From contig CP092781.1 of the NCBI GenBank assembly GCA_022493055.1, positions 1-64,000 of the forward strand: a DNA stretch of 64,000 nucleotides, read 5' to 3'. This DNA comes from Staphylococcus roterodami (GTDB lineage: Bacteria; Bacillota; Bacilli; Staphylococcales; Staphylococcaceae). Positions 52,474 through 61,980 of this stretch are shown here, piece by piece (position 1 is the stretch's first letter; every line of letters begins with the position of its first letter). The position numbers were made by a program, and so were the translations under genes. The notes under the pieces are model-generated. The model did not search any database. It saw nothing but the letters and a program-made list of their open reading frames with translations, and was not told where the DNA came from.

Positions 52474-52587
52474 ATTGATATTGCAGTGACAAGAGCTAAG
52501 AAAGAATTTTATGTAATTGGCGACATGCAAAGAATACAGTCGAAACCATTTTATGAGACGATTTTTAAAGAAAGAAATGTAAAATAA
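52474..52587 (+). pseudogene. C-terminal relic of an SF1 helicase
   Basis: 37 codons in frame to TAA at 52585, carrying the helicase motif VI segment AVTRAKKEFYVIGDMQR, with no upstream coding continuation. It is the tail of a UPF1/UvrD-like helicase, deleted except for its end. It is not a copy of the SCC helicase gene, whose motif VI reads TAITRARENLKI. Confidence 0.65.
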
Positions 52588-52620
52588 CATACAAAAAAGT
52601 ATATAGAGGAAGTTATGTTC

Positions 52621-53352
52621 ATGCAAAATAGAAATGATTTTATAGAAAAACTATTAGACAGAGCCCAAATTGAAGAAGGCATGCGTGTACTGGATATAGG
52701 TTGTGCGACTGGTGAGGTCACTCAATTAATTGCAAAACGTGTGGGGGCGAATGGTGAAGTCGTCGGTGTTGATGTGAATGAATCATTACTTAAAATTGCA
52801 AATGAAAACAATCAATATAACAATGTATCATATCAATCTTCTGATATATATCAATTGCCAGAAACTATGGGGCATTTTGATGCGATTGTTGGTAGAAGAG
52901 TATTAATGTACTTACCAGATGCTGAAAAGTGTTTACAAATTTTGAAATCAATTTTAAAACCTGAGGGTATATTATGTTTTCAAGAAAGTGATGCTATTAA
53001 TGCAGGTGTTGGTGCAGATGTACTATCTTTACATCAATCAGCAATTCAATGGATTTGGGAAACAGTGAAGCAAGAAGGTGGCAATATTCATATCGGTCAA
53101 AATTTATATAATTTGTTTAATAAGAATGGAATGCATCTTGTAGATTATTTTTCAGAGGTAGTGATTCAAACATCAATGGACAATGATTTAGCATGGCTTG
53201 TAGATGTAATGCTACCAAGAATGAAAGCACATGGTGTCATTAATGATGATTTTTCACTAGATGAGTTTAAATCAAACCTTGAACACGAAGCAATAAACAA
53301 TCAGTGTGCATTTATACGTGACATGGCGTTTGGTATTATCGGAAAAGCCTAG
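52621..53352 (+). CDS. Class I SAM-dependent methyltransferase
   Basis: 243 residues. SAM-binding motif I is VLDIGCATGEVT near 26, motif II VVGVDVNESLL near 50, and the post-motif region is AIVGRRVLMYLPD near 95. Substrate unknown; general resemblance to UbiE/COQ5-type enzymes. AGAGGA at 52605-52610 fits ATG 52621 better than ATG 52615. Confidence 0.82.
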   Translation: MQNRNDFIEKLLDRAQIEEGMRVLDIGCATGEVTQLIAKRVGANGEVVGVDVNESLLKIANENNQYNNVSYQSSDIYQLPETMGHFDAIVGRRVLMYLPDAEKCLQILKSILKPEGILCFQESDAINAGVGADVLSLHQSAIQWIWETVKQEGGNIHIGQNLYNLFNKNGMHLVDYFSEVVIQTSMDNDLAWLVDVMLPRMKAHGVINDDFSLDEFKSNLEHEAINNQCAFIRDMAFGIIGKA

Positions 53353-53506
53353 TTTAAAAATGCTGAAAGCAGCATATTATCATCGCCATTGTTTTAATTT
53401 GTGAAGTTACTAATGGATTTTGAAAATAACAACATTTCTATAGGCTAATCAAGTGATACTTAATTATCGAGCAATTTATACATTTTAAAAGGAGCAAAAT
53501 TGAATA

Positions 53507-53989
53507 ATGAAGAAATTTAACAACTGGATATTAAATGCAATAAGTGGATCTCAAACAGACAAGAATGGAACAACTAAAGAATTAAAAGGGGCAAAATTTA
53601 TCATTTTATATGCATATTCAATGCTCGTTTTGCTTGCGTTAGTAATTTCTAACATATTCATTCACATTTTGGAGCCTAAACTATCAATTACCACTCAAAT
53701 CATCATCGTTTTGATTTTAATTGAAGCAATAATTGGACTGCGTTTCTTGAAAGAGTACGATGTTAAGCGTGGCAAAGATAAAGAAAATAAGAAAAATAGT
53801 AAGGGTTTCGTTAAACTAAAATCAATTTTAGTAGCAATTTTATTTACATCATTGGCGCTGACAGCAGGCACTGTAGCTGATATATACGGTATCACTGACT
53901 TAGGAAATACTAGGAGTGATTTAATCGTTTGGAGTATAGGTGGCATTCTATTTGGCCTCGTATGTTACACAATGGAAGATAAAAAATAG
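53507..53989 (+). CDS. DUF3278-like membrane protein
   Basis: 160 residues with four hydrophobic segments (about 33-50, 58-78, 106-125, 138-154) and a lysine-rich loop in the middle. Similar in layout to DUF3278-type proteins, function unknown. AAAGGAG is about 14 bases upstream. A six-codon TTG frame lies between that site and the ATG and may be accidental. Confidence 0.6.
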   Translation: MKKFNNWILNAISGSQTDKNGTTKELKGAKFIILYAYSMLVLLALVISNIFIHILEPKLSITTQIIIVLILIEAIIGLRFLKEYDVKRGKDKENKKNSKGFVKLKSILVAILFTSLALTAGTVADIYGITDLGNTRSDLIVWSIGGILFGLVCYTMEDKK

Positions 53990-54195
53990 CGATGAGGAGC
54001 TGGCGATTATAAAGCTAGCTCCTTAAATTTTACGTACAACTATAAAGTTAAATTATATGGTTTTGAATCATACGTCATTAATTTCTATAATGCATACGCA
54101 TAAATATTATTTAAATAATATTTAAAATTTTAAGCATAATTTTATTTTAAAAAGATGTATAATTAATGTATTAAATATAGAAAGAAGTTGATGTT

Positions 54196-55182
54196 ATGAA
54201 AAAATGTATTAAGACTTTGTTTTTAAGTATCATTTTAGTAGTGGTGAGTAGTTTGTATCATTCAGCACAAGCGTCAGATTCGTTGAGTAAAAGTCCGGAA
54301 AATTGGATGAGTAAACTTGATGAAAGCAAACATTTAACTGAGATTAATATACCGGGTTCACATGATAGTGGCTCATTCACTTTAAAGGATCCAGTAAAAT
54401 CGGTTTGGGCAAAGACTCAAGACAAAGATTACCTTACTCAAATGAAGTCGGGAGTCAGGTTTTTTGATATTAGAGGTAGAGCAAGTGCTGATAATATAAT
54501 TTCGGTTCATCACGGCATGGTTTATTTGCATCATGAATTGGGAAAATTTCTCGATGATGCTAAATATTATTTGAGTGCCTATCCAAATGAAACAATTGTG
54601 ATGTCTATGAAAAAGGACTACGATAGCGACTCTAAAGTTATGAAGACATTTGAAGAAATTTTTAGAGAATATTATTATAATAACCCACAATATCAGAATC
54701 TTTTTTACACAGGAAATAACGCGAATCCTACTTTAAAAGAGACAAAAGGTAAAATTGTCCTATTCAATAGAATGGGTGGTACATACATAAAAAGTGGTTA
54801 TGGTGCTGACACGTCTGGCATTCAATGGGCAGACAACGCGACATTTGAAACGAAAATTAATAATGGTAGCTTAAATTTACAAGTACAAGATGAGTATAAA
54901 GATTACTATGATAAAAAAGTTGAAGCTGTTAAAAATTTATTGGCTAAAGCTAAAACGGATAGTAACAAAGACAATGTATATGTGAATTTCTTGAGTGTGG
55001 CATCTGGAGGCAGCGCATTTAATAGTACTTATAACTATGCATCACATATAAATCCTGAAATTGCAAAAACGATTAAAGAAAACGGGAAAGCTAGAACTGG
55101 TTGGCTGATTGTTGACTATGCAGGATATCCGTGGCCTGGATATGATGGTATCGTAAGTGAAATTATAGATAGTAATAAATAA
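54196..55182 (+). CDS. plc: Secreted phosphatidylinositol-specific phospholipase C
   Basis: Exported virulence-associated enzyme cleaving phosphatidylinositol and GPI anchors. The 328 residues start with a signal peptide cleaved after AQA (residue 26). The PI-PLC X domain has catalytic His56 in PGSHDSGS and the second His (105 or 106) in VHHGM. FFDIRGR and NRMGGTY are further family blocks. AAAGAAG precedes the ATG. A strong terminator follows. Its position before an lpl array and an AraC gene matches S. aureus. Confidence 0.95.
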   Translation: MKKCIKTLFLSIILVVVSSLYHSAQASDSLSKSPENWMSKLDESKHLTEINIPGSHDSGSFTLKDPVKSVWAKTQDKDYLTQMKSGVRFFDIRGRASADNIISVHHGMVYLHHELGKFLDDAKYYLSAYPNETIVMSMKKDYDSDSKVMKTFEEIFREYYYNNPQYQNLFYTGNNANPTLKETKGKIVLFNRMGGTYIKSGYGADTSGIQWADNATFETKINNGSLNLQVQDEYKDYYDKKVEAVKNLLAKAKTDSNKDNVYVNFLSVASGGSAFNSTYNYASHINPEIAKTIKENGKARTGWLIVDYAGYPWPGYDGIVSEIIDSNK

Positions 55183-55202
55183 GGATTTAATAATGACATT
55201 AA

Positions 55203-55253
55203 GACGAGTATGAAAATAGTTAGATTTTAATTATTTTCACTACTCGTTTTTAT
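55203..55253 (+). terminator. Terminator after plc
   Basis: ACGAGTA-x-GAAAATA pairs with TATTTTC-x-ACTCGT, long interrupted stem, then TTTTTATTTT. Confidence 0.82.
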
Positions 55254-55402
55254 TTTGAAAATAAGTAATAATTCAACAATATTATAAATTGAACAGATTG
55301 TTTGTGAAATTTTTGATAATATTAAAGTGAAAAAGTGTTATAAATTGATATTAATATGTAATTTTCAAAAGTAAATCATTTTAAAAAGAAGAGAGTTGTA
55401 AG

Positions 55403-56170
55403 ATGATGAAACGATTAAACAAATTAGTGTTAGGCATTAGTTTCTTATTTTTAACAATTTTTATTGGGGGTTGCGGTATAGGTAAAGAAGCGGAAGTTAA
55501 GAAAAGCTTTGAAAAGACATTGAGTATGTATCCGATTAAAAACCTAGAGGATTTATACGATAAAGAAGGTTATCGTGATGATCAATTTGATAAAAAAGAT
55601 AAAGGTACATGGATTATAAATTCTCAAATGGCGACTCAAAATAAAGGGGAAGCTTTAAAAATAAATGGCATGCTTTTGAAGATAAATAGAAATACAAAAA
55701 CAACAAAAGGATATTATTATGTAAATACAATAAAGAATGATAAAGACGGAAGACCACAGGAGAATGAAAAAAGATACCCTGTTAAAATGATCGACAATAA
55801 AATAATCCCTACTAAAGAAATTAATGAGGAAAACATAAAAAAAGAAATCGAAAACTTTAAGTTTTTTGTTCAATATGGAAACTTTAAAGATCTGGAAAAT
55901 TATAAAGATGGAGATATTTCATATAATCCAGAGGTGCCGAGTTATTCGGCTAAATATCAATTAACTAATGATGATTATAATGTAAAACAATTACGTAAAA
56001 GATATGACATACCAACAAATAACGCGCCGAAGTTATTGTTGAAAGGTTCAGGTAACTTAAAAGGTTCATCAGTTGGATATAAAAATATAGAATTTACTTT
56101 CGTAGAGAAAAAAGGTAAAAATATATACTTTAGTGATAGCTTAGATTATAAAAAAAGCGGAGATGTATAA
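55403..56170 (+). CDS. Tandem lipoprotein Lpl, copy 1
   Basis: DUF576 lipoprotein of 255 residues: signal peptide and lipobox IGGC (Cys24 would be lipidated), then the conserved block starting [24 protein letters not shown], a variable middle (about 80-125) and a conserved C-terminal block. Lpl proteins are surface lipoproteins linked to host-cell invasion and immune stimulation. The C-terminus ends DYKKSGDV, unlike the PSED(K/E) of the other four. The sequence before its ATG keeps only the tail of the micro-ORF found between the other copies. Confidence 0.9.
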   Translation: MMKRLNKLVLGISFLFLTIFIGGCGIGKEAEVKKSFEKTLSMYPIKNLEDLYDKEGYRDDQFDKKDKGTWIINSQMATQNKGEALKINGMLLKINRNTKTTKGYYYVNTIKNDKDGRPQENEKRYPVKMIDNKIIPTKEINEENIKKEIENFKFFVQYGNFKDLENYKDGDISYNPEVPSYSAKYQLTNDDYNVKQLRKRYDIPTNNAPKLLLKGSGNLKGSSVGYKNIEFTFVEKKGKNIYFSDSLDYKKSGDV

Positions 56171-56172
56171 TC

Positions 56173-56217
56173 ATGGCTCAATCAGAATATGAAATCGATC
56201 CCGGAAAAAGAGAGTGA
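56173..56217 (+). CDS. Inter-lpl micro-ORF 1
   Basis: 14 codons, [14 protein letters not shown]. The ATG is two bases after the copy-1 stop (TAATCATG). It shares YEIDPGK with three other micro-ORFs but ends earlier, five bases before the copy-2 start. Confidence 0.4.
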   Translation: MAQSEYEIDPGKRE

Positions 56218-56221
56218 TGAA

Positions 56222-56992
56222 ATGATAAAACGTATAAATAAATTAGTGCTTGGTATTAGTCTTCTGTTTTTAGTCATTAGTATCACTGCTGGTTGCGGTA
56301 TAGGTAAAGAAGCGGAAGTTAAGAAAAGCTTTGAAAAAACATTAAGTATGTATCCGATTAAAAATCTAGAGGATTTATACGATAAAGAAGGTTATCGAGA
56401 TGATCAATTTGATAAAAAAGATAAGGGAACATGGATTGTTCGTTCGTCAATGTCGATTCAACCTAATGGAAAAGATATGAACGTAAAAGGCATGGTTTTA
56501 TATATGAATAGAAATTCAAGAACAACAAATGGTTATTACTATGTTGATGTTATAGAAAGAGAGGATAAAGGCATACATCGTGATAACGAAAAAAGGTATC
56601 CTGTTAAAATGGTCGATAATAAAATCATTCCAACAAAAGAAATTAAAGATAAAAACATAAAAAAAGAAATCGAAAATTTTAAGTTCTTCGTGCAATATGG
56701 TAGCTTTAAAGATTTGTCGAAGTACAAAGATGGAGATATTTCATACAATCCAGAGGTACCGAGTTATTCAGCTAAATATCAATTAACTAATGATGATTAT
56801 AATGTAAAACAATTACGTAAAAGATATGACATACCAACAAATAACGCGCCGAAGTTATTTTTGAAAGGTTCAGGTAATTTAAAAGACTCATCAGTTGGAT
56901 ATAAAAATATTGAATTTACTTTCGTAGAGAAAAAGGGAGAAAATATATACTTTAGTGATGGGCTACATTTTAATCCAAGTGAGGATAAATAA
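56222..56992 (+). CDS. Tandem lipoprotein Lpl, copy 2
   Basis: DUF576 lipoprotein of 256 residues; lipobox TAGC (Cys25). AGAGAG places the start at ATG 56222 (MIKRINKL), not the in-frame ATG 56189. The middle segment ([18 protein letters not shown]) differs strongly from copies 1 and 3, while the last 100 residues are almost the same in all. Ends HFNPSEDK. Confidence 0.9.
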   Translation: MIKRINKLVLGISLLFLVISITAGCGIGKEAEVKKSFEKTLSMYPIKNLEDLYDKEGYRDDQFDKKDKGTWIVRSSMSIQPNGKDMNVKGMVLYMNRNSRTTNGYYYVDVIEREDKGIHRDNEKRYPVKMVDNKIIPTKEIKDKNIKKEIENFKFFVQYGSFKDLSKYKDGDISYNPEVPSYSAKYQLTNDDYNVKQLRKRYDIPTNNAPKLFLKGSGNLKDSSVGYKNIEFTFVEKKGENIYFSDGLHFNPSEDK

Positions 56993-56994
56993 TC

Positions 56995-57060
56995 ATGATT
57001 CGATCAAATTATGAAATCGATCCAGGAAAAACAATAAAAAGAAATAGGATTGTGAAATGA
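56995..57060 (+). CDS. Inter-lpl micro-ORF 2
   Basis: 21 codons, [21 protein letters not shown] is its full product. The ATG is two bases after the copy-2 stop. Its TGA overlaps the copy-3 ATG (ATGA at 57057-57060), an arrangement suited to translational coupling. Confidence 0.5.
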   Translation: MIRSNYEIDPGKTIKRNRIVK

Positions 57061-57827
57061 TGAAACGATTAAACAAATTGGTATTGTACATTAGTTTTTT
57101 GATATTAATCATCAGTATCGTTGCTGGTTGTGGTACAGGGAAAGAAGCGGAAATAAAGAAAAGTTTTGAAAAAACATTAAGTATGTATCCGATTAAAAAT
57201 CTAGAGGATTTATACGATAAAGAAGGATATCGTGATGATCAATTTGATAAAAAAGATAAAGGAACATGGACTATTAGTTCTGAAATGGCAAATCAGAAAA
57301 AGGGAGAAGCCTTAAATATAAAAGGTATGGTTTTGAAGATAAATAGAAATACAAGAAGTGCAAAAGGATTTTACTATGTTAATGCGATAAAGAAGGATAA
57401 AAATGGCAGACCTCAGGATAATCAAATAGAATATCCCGTTAAAATGATTGACAATAAAATCATTCCAACTAAAGATATCAAAGATGAAAAAATAAAAAAA
57501 GAAATTAAAAACTTTAAGTTTTTCGCGCAGTATGGCAATTTTAAAGATTTGAAAAATTATAAAGATGGAAATATTTCATATAATCCAGAGGTGCCGAGTT
57601 ATTCAGCAAAATATCAACTAACCAATGATGATTATAATGTAAAGCAATTACGTAAAAGATATAATATACCAACGAATAAAGCACCGGAGTTATTATTGAA
57701 AGGTTCAGGAAATTTAGATGGTTCATCAGTTGGATACAAAAAAATTGAATTTACTTTCGTAGAGAAAAAAGGAGAAAACACTTACTTTACAGCTAACCTA
57801 CATTTTAAACCGAGTGAGGATGAATAA
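57057..57827 (+). CDS. Tandem lipoprotein Lpl, copy 3
   Basis: DUF576 lipoprotein of 256 residues; lipobox VAGC (Cys25). The middle resembles copy 1 ([20 protein letters not shown]) rather than its direct neighbours. It is the most diverged in the conserved part ([18 protein letters not shown]). Start overlaps micro-ORF 2. Confidence 0.9.
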   Translation: MMKRLNKLVLYISFLILIISIVAGCGTGKEAEIKKSFEKTLSMYPIKNLEDLYDKEGYRDDQFDKKDKGTWTISSEMANQKKGEALNIKGMVLKINRNTRSAKGFYYVNAIKKDKNGRPQDNQIEYPVKMIDNKIIPTKDIKDEKIKKEIKNFKFFAQYGNFKDLKNYKDGNISYNPEVPSYSAKYQLTNDDYNVKQLRKRYNIPTNKAPELLLKGSGNLDGSSVGYKKIEFTFVEKKGENTYFTANLHFKPSEDE

Positions 57828-57829
57828 TC

Positions 57830-57895
57830 GTGACTAATAAAGAGTATGAAGTCGATTCAAGGAAACAAAATAAAAAGAAGAGAGTTGTAAGATGA
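57830..57895 (+). CDS. Inter-lpl micro-ORF 3
   Basis: 21 codons from GTG 57830, two bases after the copy-3 stop. The product has YEVDSRK where the others have YEIDPGK and ends KKKRVVR. Its TGA overlaps the copy-4 ATG. The last 20 bases also occur upstream of copy 1. Confidence 0.45.
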   Translation: MTNKEYEVDSRKQNKKKRVVR

Positions 57896-58662
57896 TGAAA
57901 CGATTAAATAAATTAGTGTTAGGTATCAGTTTTTTGATGTTAGCCATCAGTATTACTGCTGGTTGTGGTATAGGTAAAGAAGCGGAAATAAAGAAAAGTT
58001 TTGAAAAGACATTGAGTATGTATCCGATTAAAAACCTAGAGGATTTATACGATAAAGAAGGTTATCGTGATGATCAATTTGATAAAAAAGATAAGGGAAC
58101 ATGGATTGTAAATTCTGAAATGGTTGTTCAACCTAATAATCAAGATATGGTAGCTAAAGGCATGGTTCTATATATGAATAGAAATACAAGAACAACAAAT
58201 GGTTATTACTATGTCGATGTGACTAAGGACGAGGATGAAGGAAAACCGCATGACAATGAAAAAAGATATCCAGTTAAAATGGTCGACAATAAAATCATTC
58301 CAACAAAAGAAATTAAAGATGAAAAAATAAAAAAAGAAATAGAAAACTTTAAGTTCTTTGTTCAATATGGAAACTTTAAAGATTTGTCGAAGTACAAAGA
58401 TGGAGACATTTCATATAATCCAGAGGTGCCGAGTTATTCAGCTAAATATCAATTAACTAATGATGATTATAATGTAAAACAATTACGAAAAAGATATAAT
58501 ATACCAACGAATAAAGCACCAAAGTTATTGTTGAAAGGTACAGGTAATTTAAAAGGCTCATCAGTTGGATATAAAGACATTGAATTTACGTTTGTAGAGA
58601 AAAAAGAAGAAAACATTTACTTTAGTGATGGGTTAATTTTTAAACCAAGTGAGGATAAATAA
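57892..58662 (+). CDS. Tandem lipoprotein Lpl, copy 4
   Basis: DUF576 lipoprotein of 256 residues; lipobox TAGC (Cys25). The middle is of the copy-2 type ([22 protein letters not shown]); the end ([19 protein letters not shown]) is shared with copy 5. Start overlaps micro-ORF 3. Confidence 0.9.
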   Translation: MMKRLNKLVLGISFLMLAISITAGCGIGKEAEIKKSFEKTLSMYPIKNLEDLYDKEGYRDDQFDKKDKGTWIVNSEMVVQPNNQDMVAKGMVLYMNRNTRTTNGYYYVDVTKDEDEGKPHDNEKRYPVKMVDNKIIPTKEIKDEKIKKEIENFKFFVQYGNFKDLSKYKDGDISYNPEVPSYSAKYQLTNDDYNVKQLRKRYNIPTNKAPKLLLKGTGNLKGSSVGYKDIEFTFVEKKEENIYFSDGLIFKPSEDK

Positions 58663-58664
58663 TC

Positions 58665-58724
58665 ATGACTCGATCAAAATATGAAATCAATCCAGGAAAG
58701 ATAATAATAAGAATAGGATTGTGA
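58665..58724 (+). CDS. Inter-lpl micro-ORF 4
   Basis: 19 codons, [19 protein letters not shown], two bases after the copy-4 stop. Compared with micro-ORF 2 it has lost a base near 58712, so it ends before copy 5 instead of overlapping it. Confidence 0.4.
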   Translation: MTRSKYEINPGKIIIRIGL

Positions 58725-58728
58725 AATT

Positions 58729-59496
58729 ATGAAACGATTAAACAAATTGGTATTGTATATTAGTTTTTTGATATTAGTCATTAGTATCACTGCTGGTTGT
58801 GGCATGGGTAAAGAAGCGGAAATTAAGAAAAGTTTTGAGAAGACATTGAGTATGTATCCGATTAAAAATTTAGAGGATTTATACGATAAAGAAGGTTATC
58901 GTGATGACGAATTTGATAAAAATGATAAAGGCACATGGATTATTAATTCTGAAATGGTTGTTCAACCTAAAGGGAAACGTATGAAATCAAAAGGTATGGT
59001 TCTATATATGAATAGAAACACTAAAACTACAACCGGGAAGTATATAGTGAGTGAAACACTTCATGATGAAGATGGTAGACCTAAGAGTAAAGATAAAGAA
59101 TATCCCGTTAAAATGATCGACAATAAAATAATCCCTACTAAAGAAATTAATGAGGAAAACATAAAAAAAGAAATCGAAAATTTTAAGTTTTTTGTTCAAT
59201 ATGGAAACTTTAAAGATTTGGAAAATTATAAAGATGGAGATATTTCATATAATCCAGAGGTGCCGAGTTATTCGGCTAAATATCAATTAACTAATGATGA
59301 TTATAATGTAAAACAATTACGAAAAAGATATAATATACCAACGAATAAAGCACCAAAGTTATTGTTGAAAGGTACAGGTAATTTAAAAGGCTCATCAGTT
59401 GGATATAAAGATATTGAATTTACTTTCGTGGAGAAAAAGGGAGAAAATATATACTTTAGTGATAGTCTACATCTTGAACCGAGTGAGGATAAATAA
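58729..59496 (+). CDS. Tandem lipoprotein Lpl, copy 5
   Basis: DUF576 lipoprotein of 255 residues; lipobox TAGC (Cys24). The block [19 protein letters not shown], continuing with [20 protein letters not shown], is identical to copy 1, while the end matches copy 4: a mosaic. It has one start Met (MKRLNKLV) where copies 1, 3 and 4 have two. Last of the array; no micro-ORF follows. Confidence 0.9.
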   Translation: MKRLNKLVLYISFLILVISITAGCGMGKEAEIKKSFEKTLSMYPIKNLEDLYDKEGYRDDEFDKNDKGTWIINSEMVVQPKGKRMKSKGMVLYMNRNTKTTTGKYIVSETLHDEDGRPKSKDKEYPVKMIDNKIIPTKEINEENIKKEIENFKFFVQYGNFKDLENYKDGDISYNPEVPSYSAKYQLTNDDYNVKQLRKRYNIPTNKAPKLLLKGTGNLKGSSVGYKDIEFTFVEKKGENIYFSDSLHLEPSEDK

Positions 59497-59592
59497 CCTT
59501 CTGCCTCCCACACGATTCAACACGAATTTCAAATATGTTGCTGTAAAATAATGTAAAATAAACGTATTCATATTACTGAATTGAGGGATAGT

Positions 59593-61830
59593 ATGCAACG
59601 AGATTATTTAATTCGAGTAGAAACTGAAAGTATGTCAGATTTCAAAAGGCTCAATGGTTTAATGATTGGTTTTGTTATTAAAGGTGAGGCACATATTTAT
59701 GATGAAAATAATATGACGCAATGCAACAGTGGCGACATTTTCATTATTAACCACCGCGACTTGTATCGATTTCAACTTCAACAAGATGGCATCATATGTT
59801 ATATCCAATTCCAAATGAAATATTTAGCAGACAAGTTTGATGATGCGCATTGTCTATATTTTCACTTAACAGATGCGACCACAACAAAGAATATACATCA
59901 ACTGAGAAATATAATGGCAAGACTAGTTTCAACACATATTCGACATAATGAGTTGTCTAAATTGACTGAGCAACAACTAGTGATTCAATTACTTATGCAT
60001 ATGATTCATTATGTTCCGCGTACATATCATTCGAACCAAAGTATCTTAAATGACGATAAAGTGAATCAAGTATGCGACTATATAGAGTTACATTTTCATG
60101 AAGACTTAAGCCTTTCGGAATTAAGCGAATATGTTGGGTGGTCAGAGAGCCATCTGTCTAAAAAGTTTACAGAATCGCTAGGTGTAGGATTCCAGCATTT
60201 CTTAAATACGACGCGAATTGAGCATGCGAAACTCGATTTGACATACACAGATGAAACGATTACTGATATAGCATTGCAAAATGGCTTTTCAAGTGCAGCG
60301 AGCTTTGCGAGAACATTTAAACACTTTACGCATCAAACACCTAAACAATATCGAGGTGATCGTCCAGCAGTCACTGAAAACCAGCAATCGTCACAACATG
60401 ATTATCACGACCGTGAATTGATATTACTTTTAAATGACTACATTGAAGAAATGAATCATTTCATTGAAGATATTGAAAAGATGAACTATAAAGAGATTGC
60501 CTTTAAACCAACTAATCAACAACTAAATCAATTTAATCATATTATTCAAGTGGGCTATTTGAGGAATTTGCTCAATACACAGTATCAATCACAGTTACTT
60601 ACGTGTCATCATGATTTTCATGTCAATGAAGTATTAGCATATGATGTGATGCCATATATCATGAAAAAGCTCAATGCGCCATTCACGTATGATGCAGAGA
60701 TTTCGAATATATTTTATGATATCGATTTGTGTTTAGACTTTTTATTAGATCATAACTTTAGTTTGACAATGCATTTGAATCAGTATGACTCACGTGATTA
60801 TATCGATGCATTTAAAATTTTTATCCATCACGTTGCCCTGCATGTCAGTCATAGAAAAGATTTGAAGTTCAACTTGTATGTGACGACATTGCACAATTCT
60901 TTGATTGAAATGATTGATTATTTTAAAGCGTTATTCCCTAATGGTGGCTTGTACGTTCACTTAGATCAAGCTACGGAAAGACATCTACCATTGTTGAAAC
61001 GACTTGAGCTACACATCGACCATTTTGTATTTGATGCCAATTCAAATGATGCTGTTGATTTTAATAAAATGAATGATGATGAATTTAAAACCGCGAGTCA
61101 AATAATTATTAATAAAACGAATTACCTTATCGACTTAATGCATCGCCATAACCTAAAGCGACCACTTATTTTACTCAATTGGAATACATTGACGGGTGAT
61201 ACATTTATTACAAACGGCGAATATTTTAGAGGTGGTATCATCATTGAGCAATTATTAAAGTTAAGCTCAAAGGTAGAAGGCATAGGATATTGGTTGAATT
61301 ATGATTTGCACGTTAGTCATTGTAGAAATGAACGCGATTATATGAATTCTATTGAACTATTTCATCAATATAATGGAAAACGTCCGGTCTATTTCACGGC
61401 ATTGTTATTTAATAAATTAACAAGCAATATTTTATATTCTGATGATACATGTATTGTCACGGGATTTGATTCAAATTTTCAAATATTGTTATATGACGCA
61501 AAGCATTTTAATCCGTACTTAGCGTTGGACAATCAAATGAATATGCGTGCGACGGAAATGATTCATTTGAACATAAATGCCCTGGAACAAGGTATGTATA
61601 AGATTAAACATTTTACCTTAGATAAAGAAAATGGTGCATTATTTAATCTTTGGCGCAAACATCATACGATTCATGGTATGGACAGGGACTCTATAGATTA
61701 CGTTAATCGAATGAGTTTTCCAAAATTAGAAGTGTACGATATAGATGTGACGGATATACTGGCATTAAACATTAAAATGATTACGAATGGGATTCACTTA
61801 ATTGAAGTAAAACGTTACCCAAGTTCATAA
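59593..61830 (+). CDS. Large AraC/XylS-family transcriptional regulator
   Basis: A 745-residue regulator of the large staphylococcal AraC type. N-terminal cupin-like sensor (about 1-135), AraC DNA-binding domain near 155-255 (LSLSELSEYVGWSESHLSKKF and ITDIALQNGFSSAASFARTFKHF, then TPKQYR), and a long C-terminal glycosyl-hydrolase-like region (about 270-745) of unknown role. Position just after plc and lpl suggests it may be the virulence regulator called AryK in S. aureus, but I am not certain of that name. GAGGG supports ATG 59593 over TTG 59581. Confidence 0.88.
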   Translation: MQRDYLIRVETESMSDFKRLNGLMIGFVIKGEAHIYDENNMTQCNSGDIFIINHRDLYRFQLQQDGIICYIQFQMKYLADKFDDAHCLYFHLTDATTTKNIHQLRNIMARLVSTHIRHNELSKLTEQQLVIQLLMHMIHYVPRTYHSNQSILNDDKVNQVCDYIELHFHEDLSLSELSEYVGWSESHLSKKFTESLGVGFQHFLNTTRIEHAKLDLTYTDETITDIALQNGFSSAASFARTFKHFTHQTPKQYRGDRPAVTENQQSSQHDYHDRELILLLNDYIEEMNHFIEDIEKMNYKEIAFKPTNQQLNQFNHIIQVGYLRNLLNTQYQSQLLTCHHDFHVNEVLAYDVMPYIMKKLNAPFTYDAEISNIFYDIDLCLDFLLDHNFSLTMHLNQYDSRDYIDAFKIFIHHVALHVSHRKDLKFNLYVTTLHNSLIEMIDYFKALFPNGGLYVHLDQATERHLPLLKRLELHIDHFVFDANSNDAVDFNKMNDDEFKTASQIIINKTNYLIDLMHRHNLKRPLILLNWNTLTGDTFITNGEYFRGGIIIEQLLKLSSKVEGIGYWLNYDLHVSHCRNERDYMNSIELFHQYNGKRPVYFTALLFNKLTSNILYSDDTCIVTGFDSNFQILLYDAKHFNPYLALDNQMNMRATEMIHLNINALEQGMYKIKHFTLDKENGALFNLWRKHHTIHGMDRDSIDYVNRMSFPKLEVYDIDVTDILALNIKMITNGIHLIEVKRYPSS

Positions 61831-61840
61831 AATGATCACA

Positions 61841-61878
61841 AATCACAAATTTTGATATACAGAATTTGTGATTTTTTA
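61841..61878 (+). terminator. Terminator after the AraC gene
   Basis: AATCACAAATT / AATTTGTGATT stem around an 11-base loop, followed by T6. Confidence 0.88.
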
Positions 61879-61980
61879 TATTCAAAGTTAAAATTGCAAA
61901 AAATTAATGGTTAACATCTCTGTTGTTGGCAATATAAATAATGATTAATCATTTATGATGTAACTAAGGAGATGAAGGAT

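Noticed and set aside
55403..59496. CRISPR-like regular repeats
   Set aside because: The periodicity of about 830 bases comes from tandem paralogous lpl genes; no short repeat-spacer array is present anywhere in the window.
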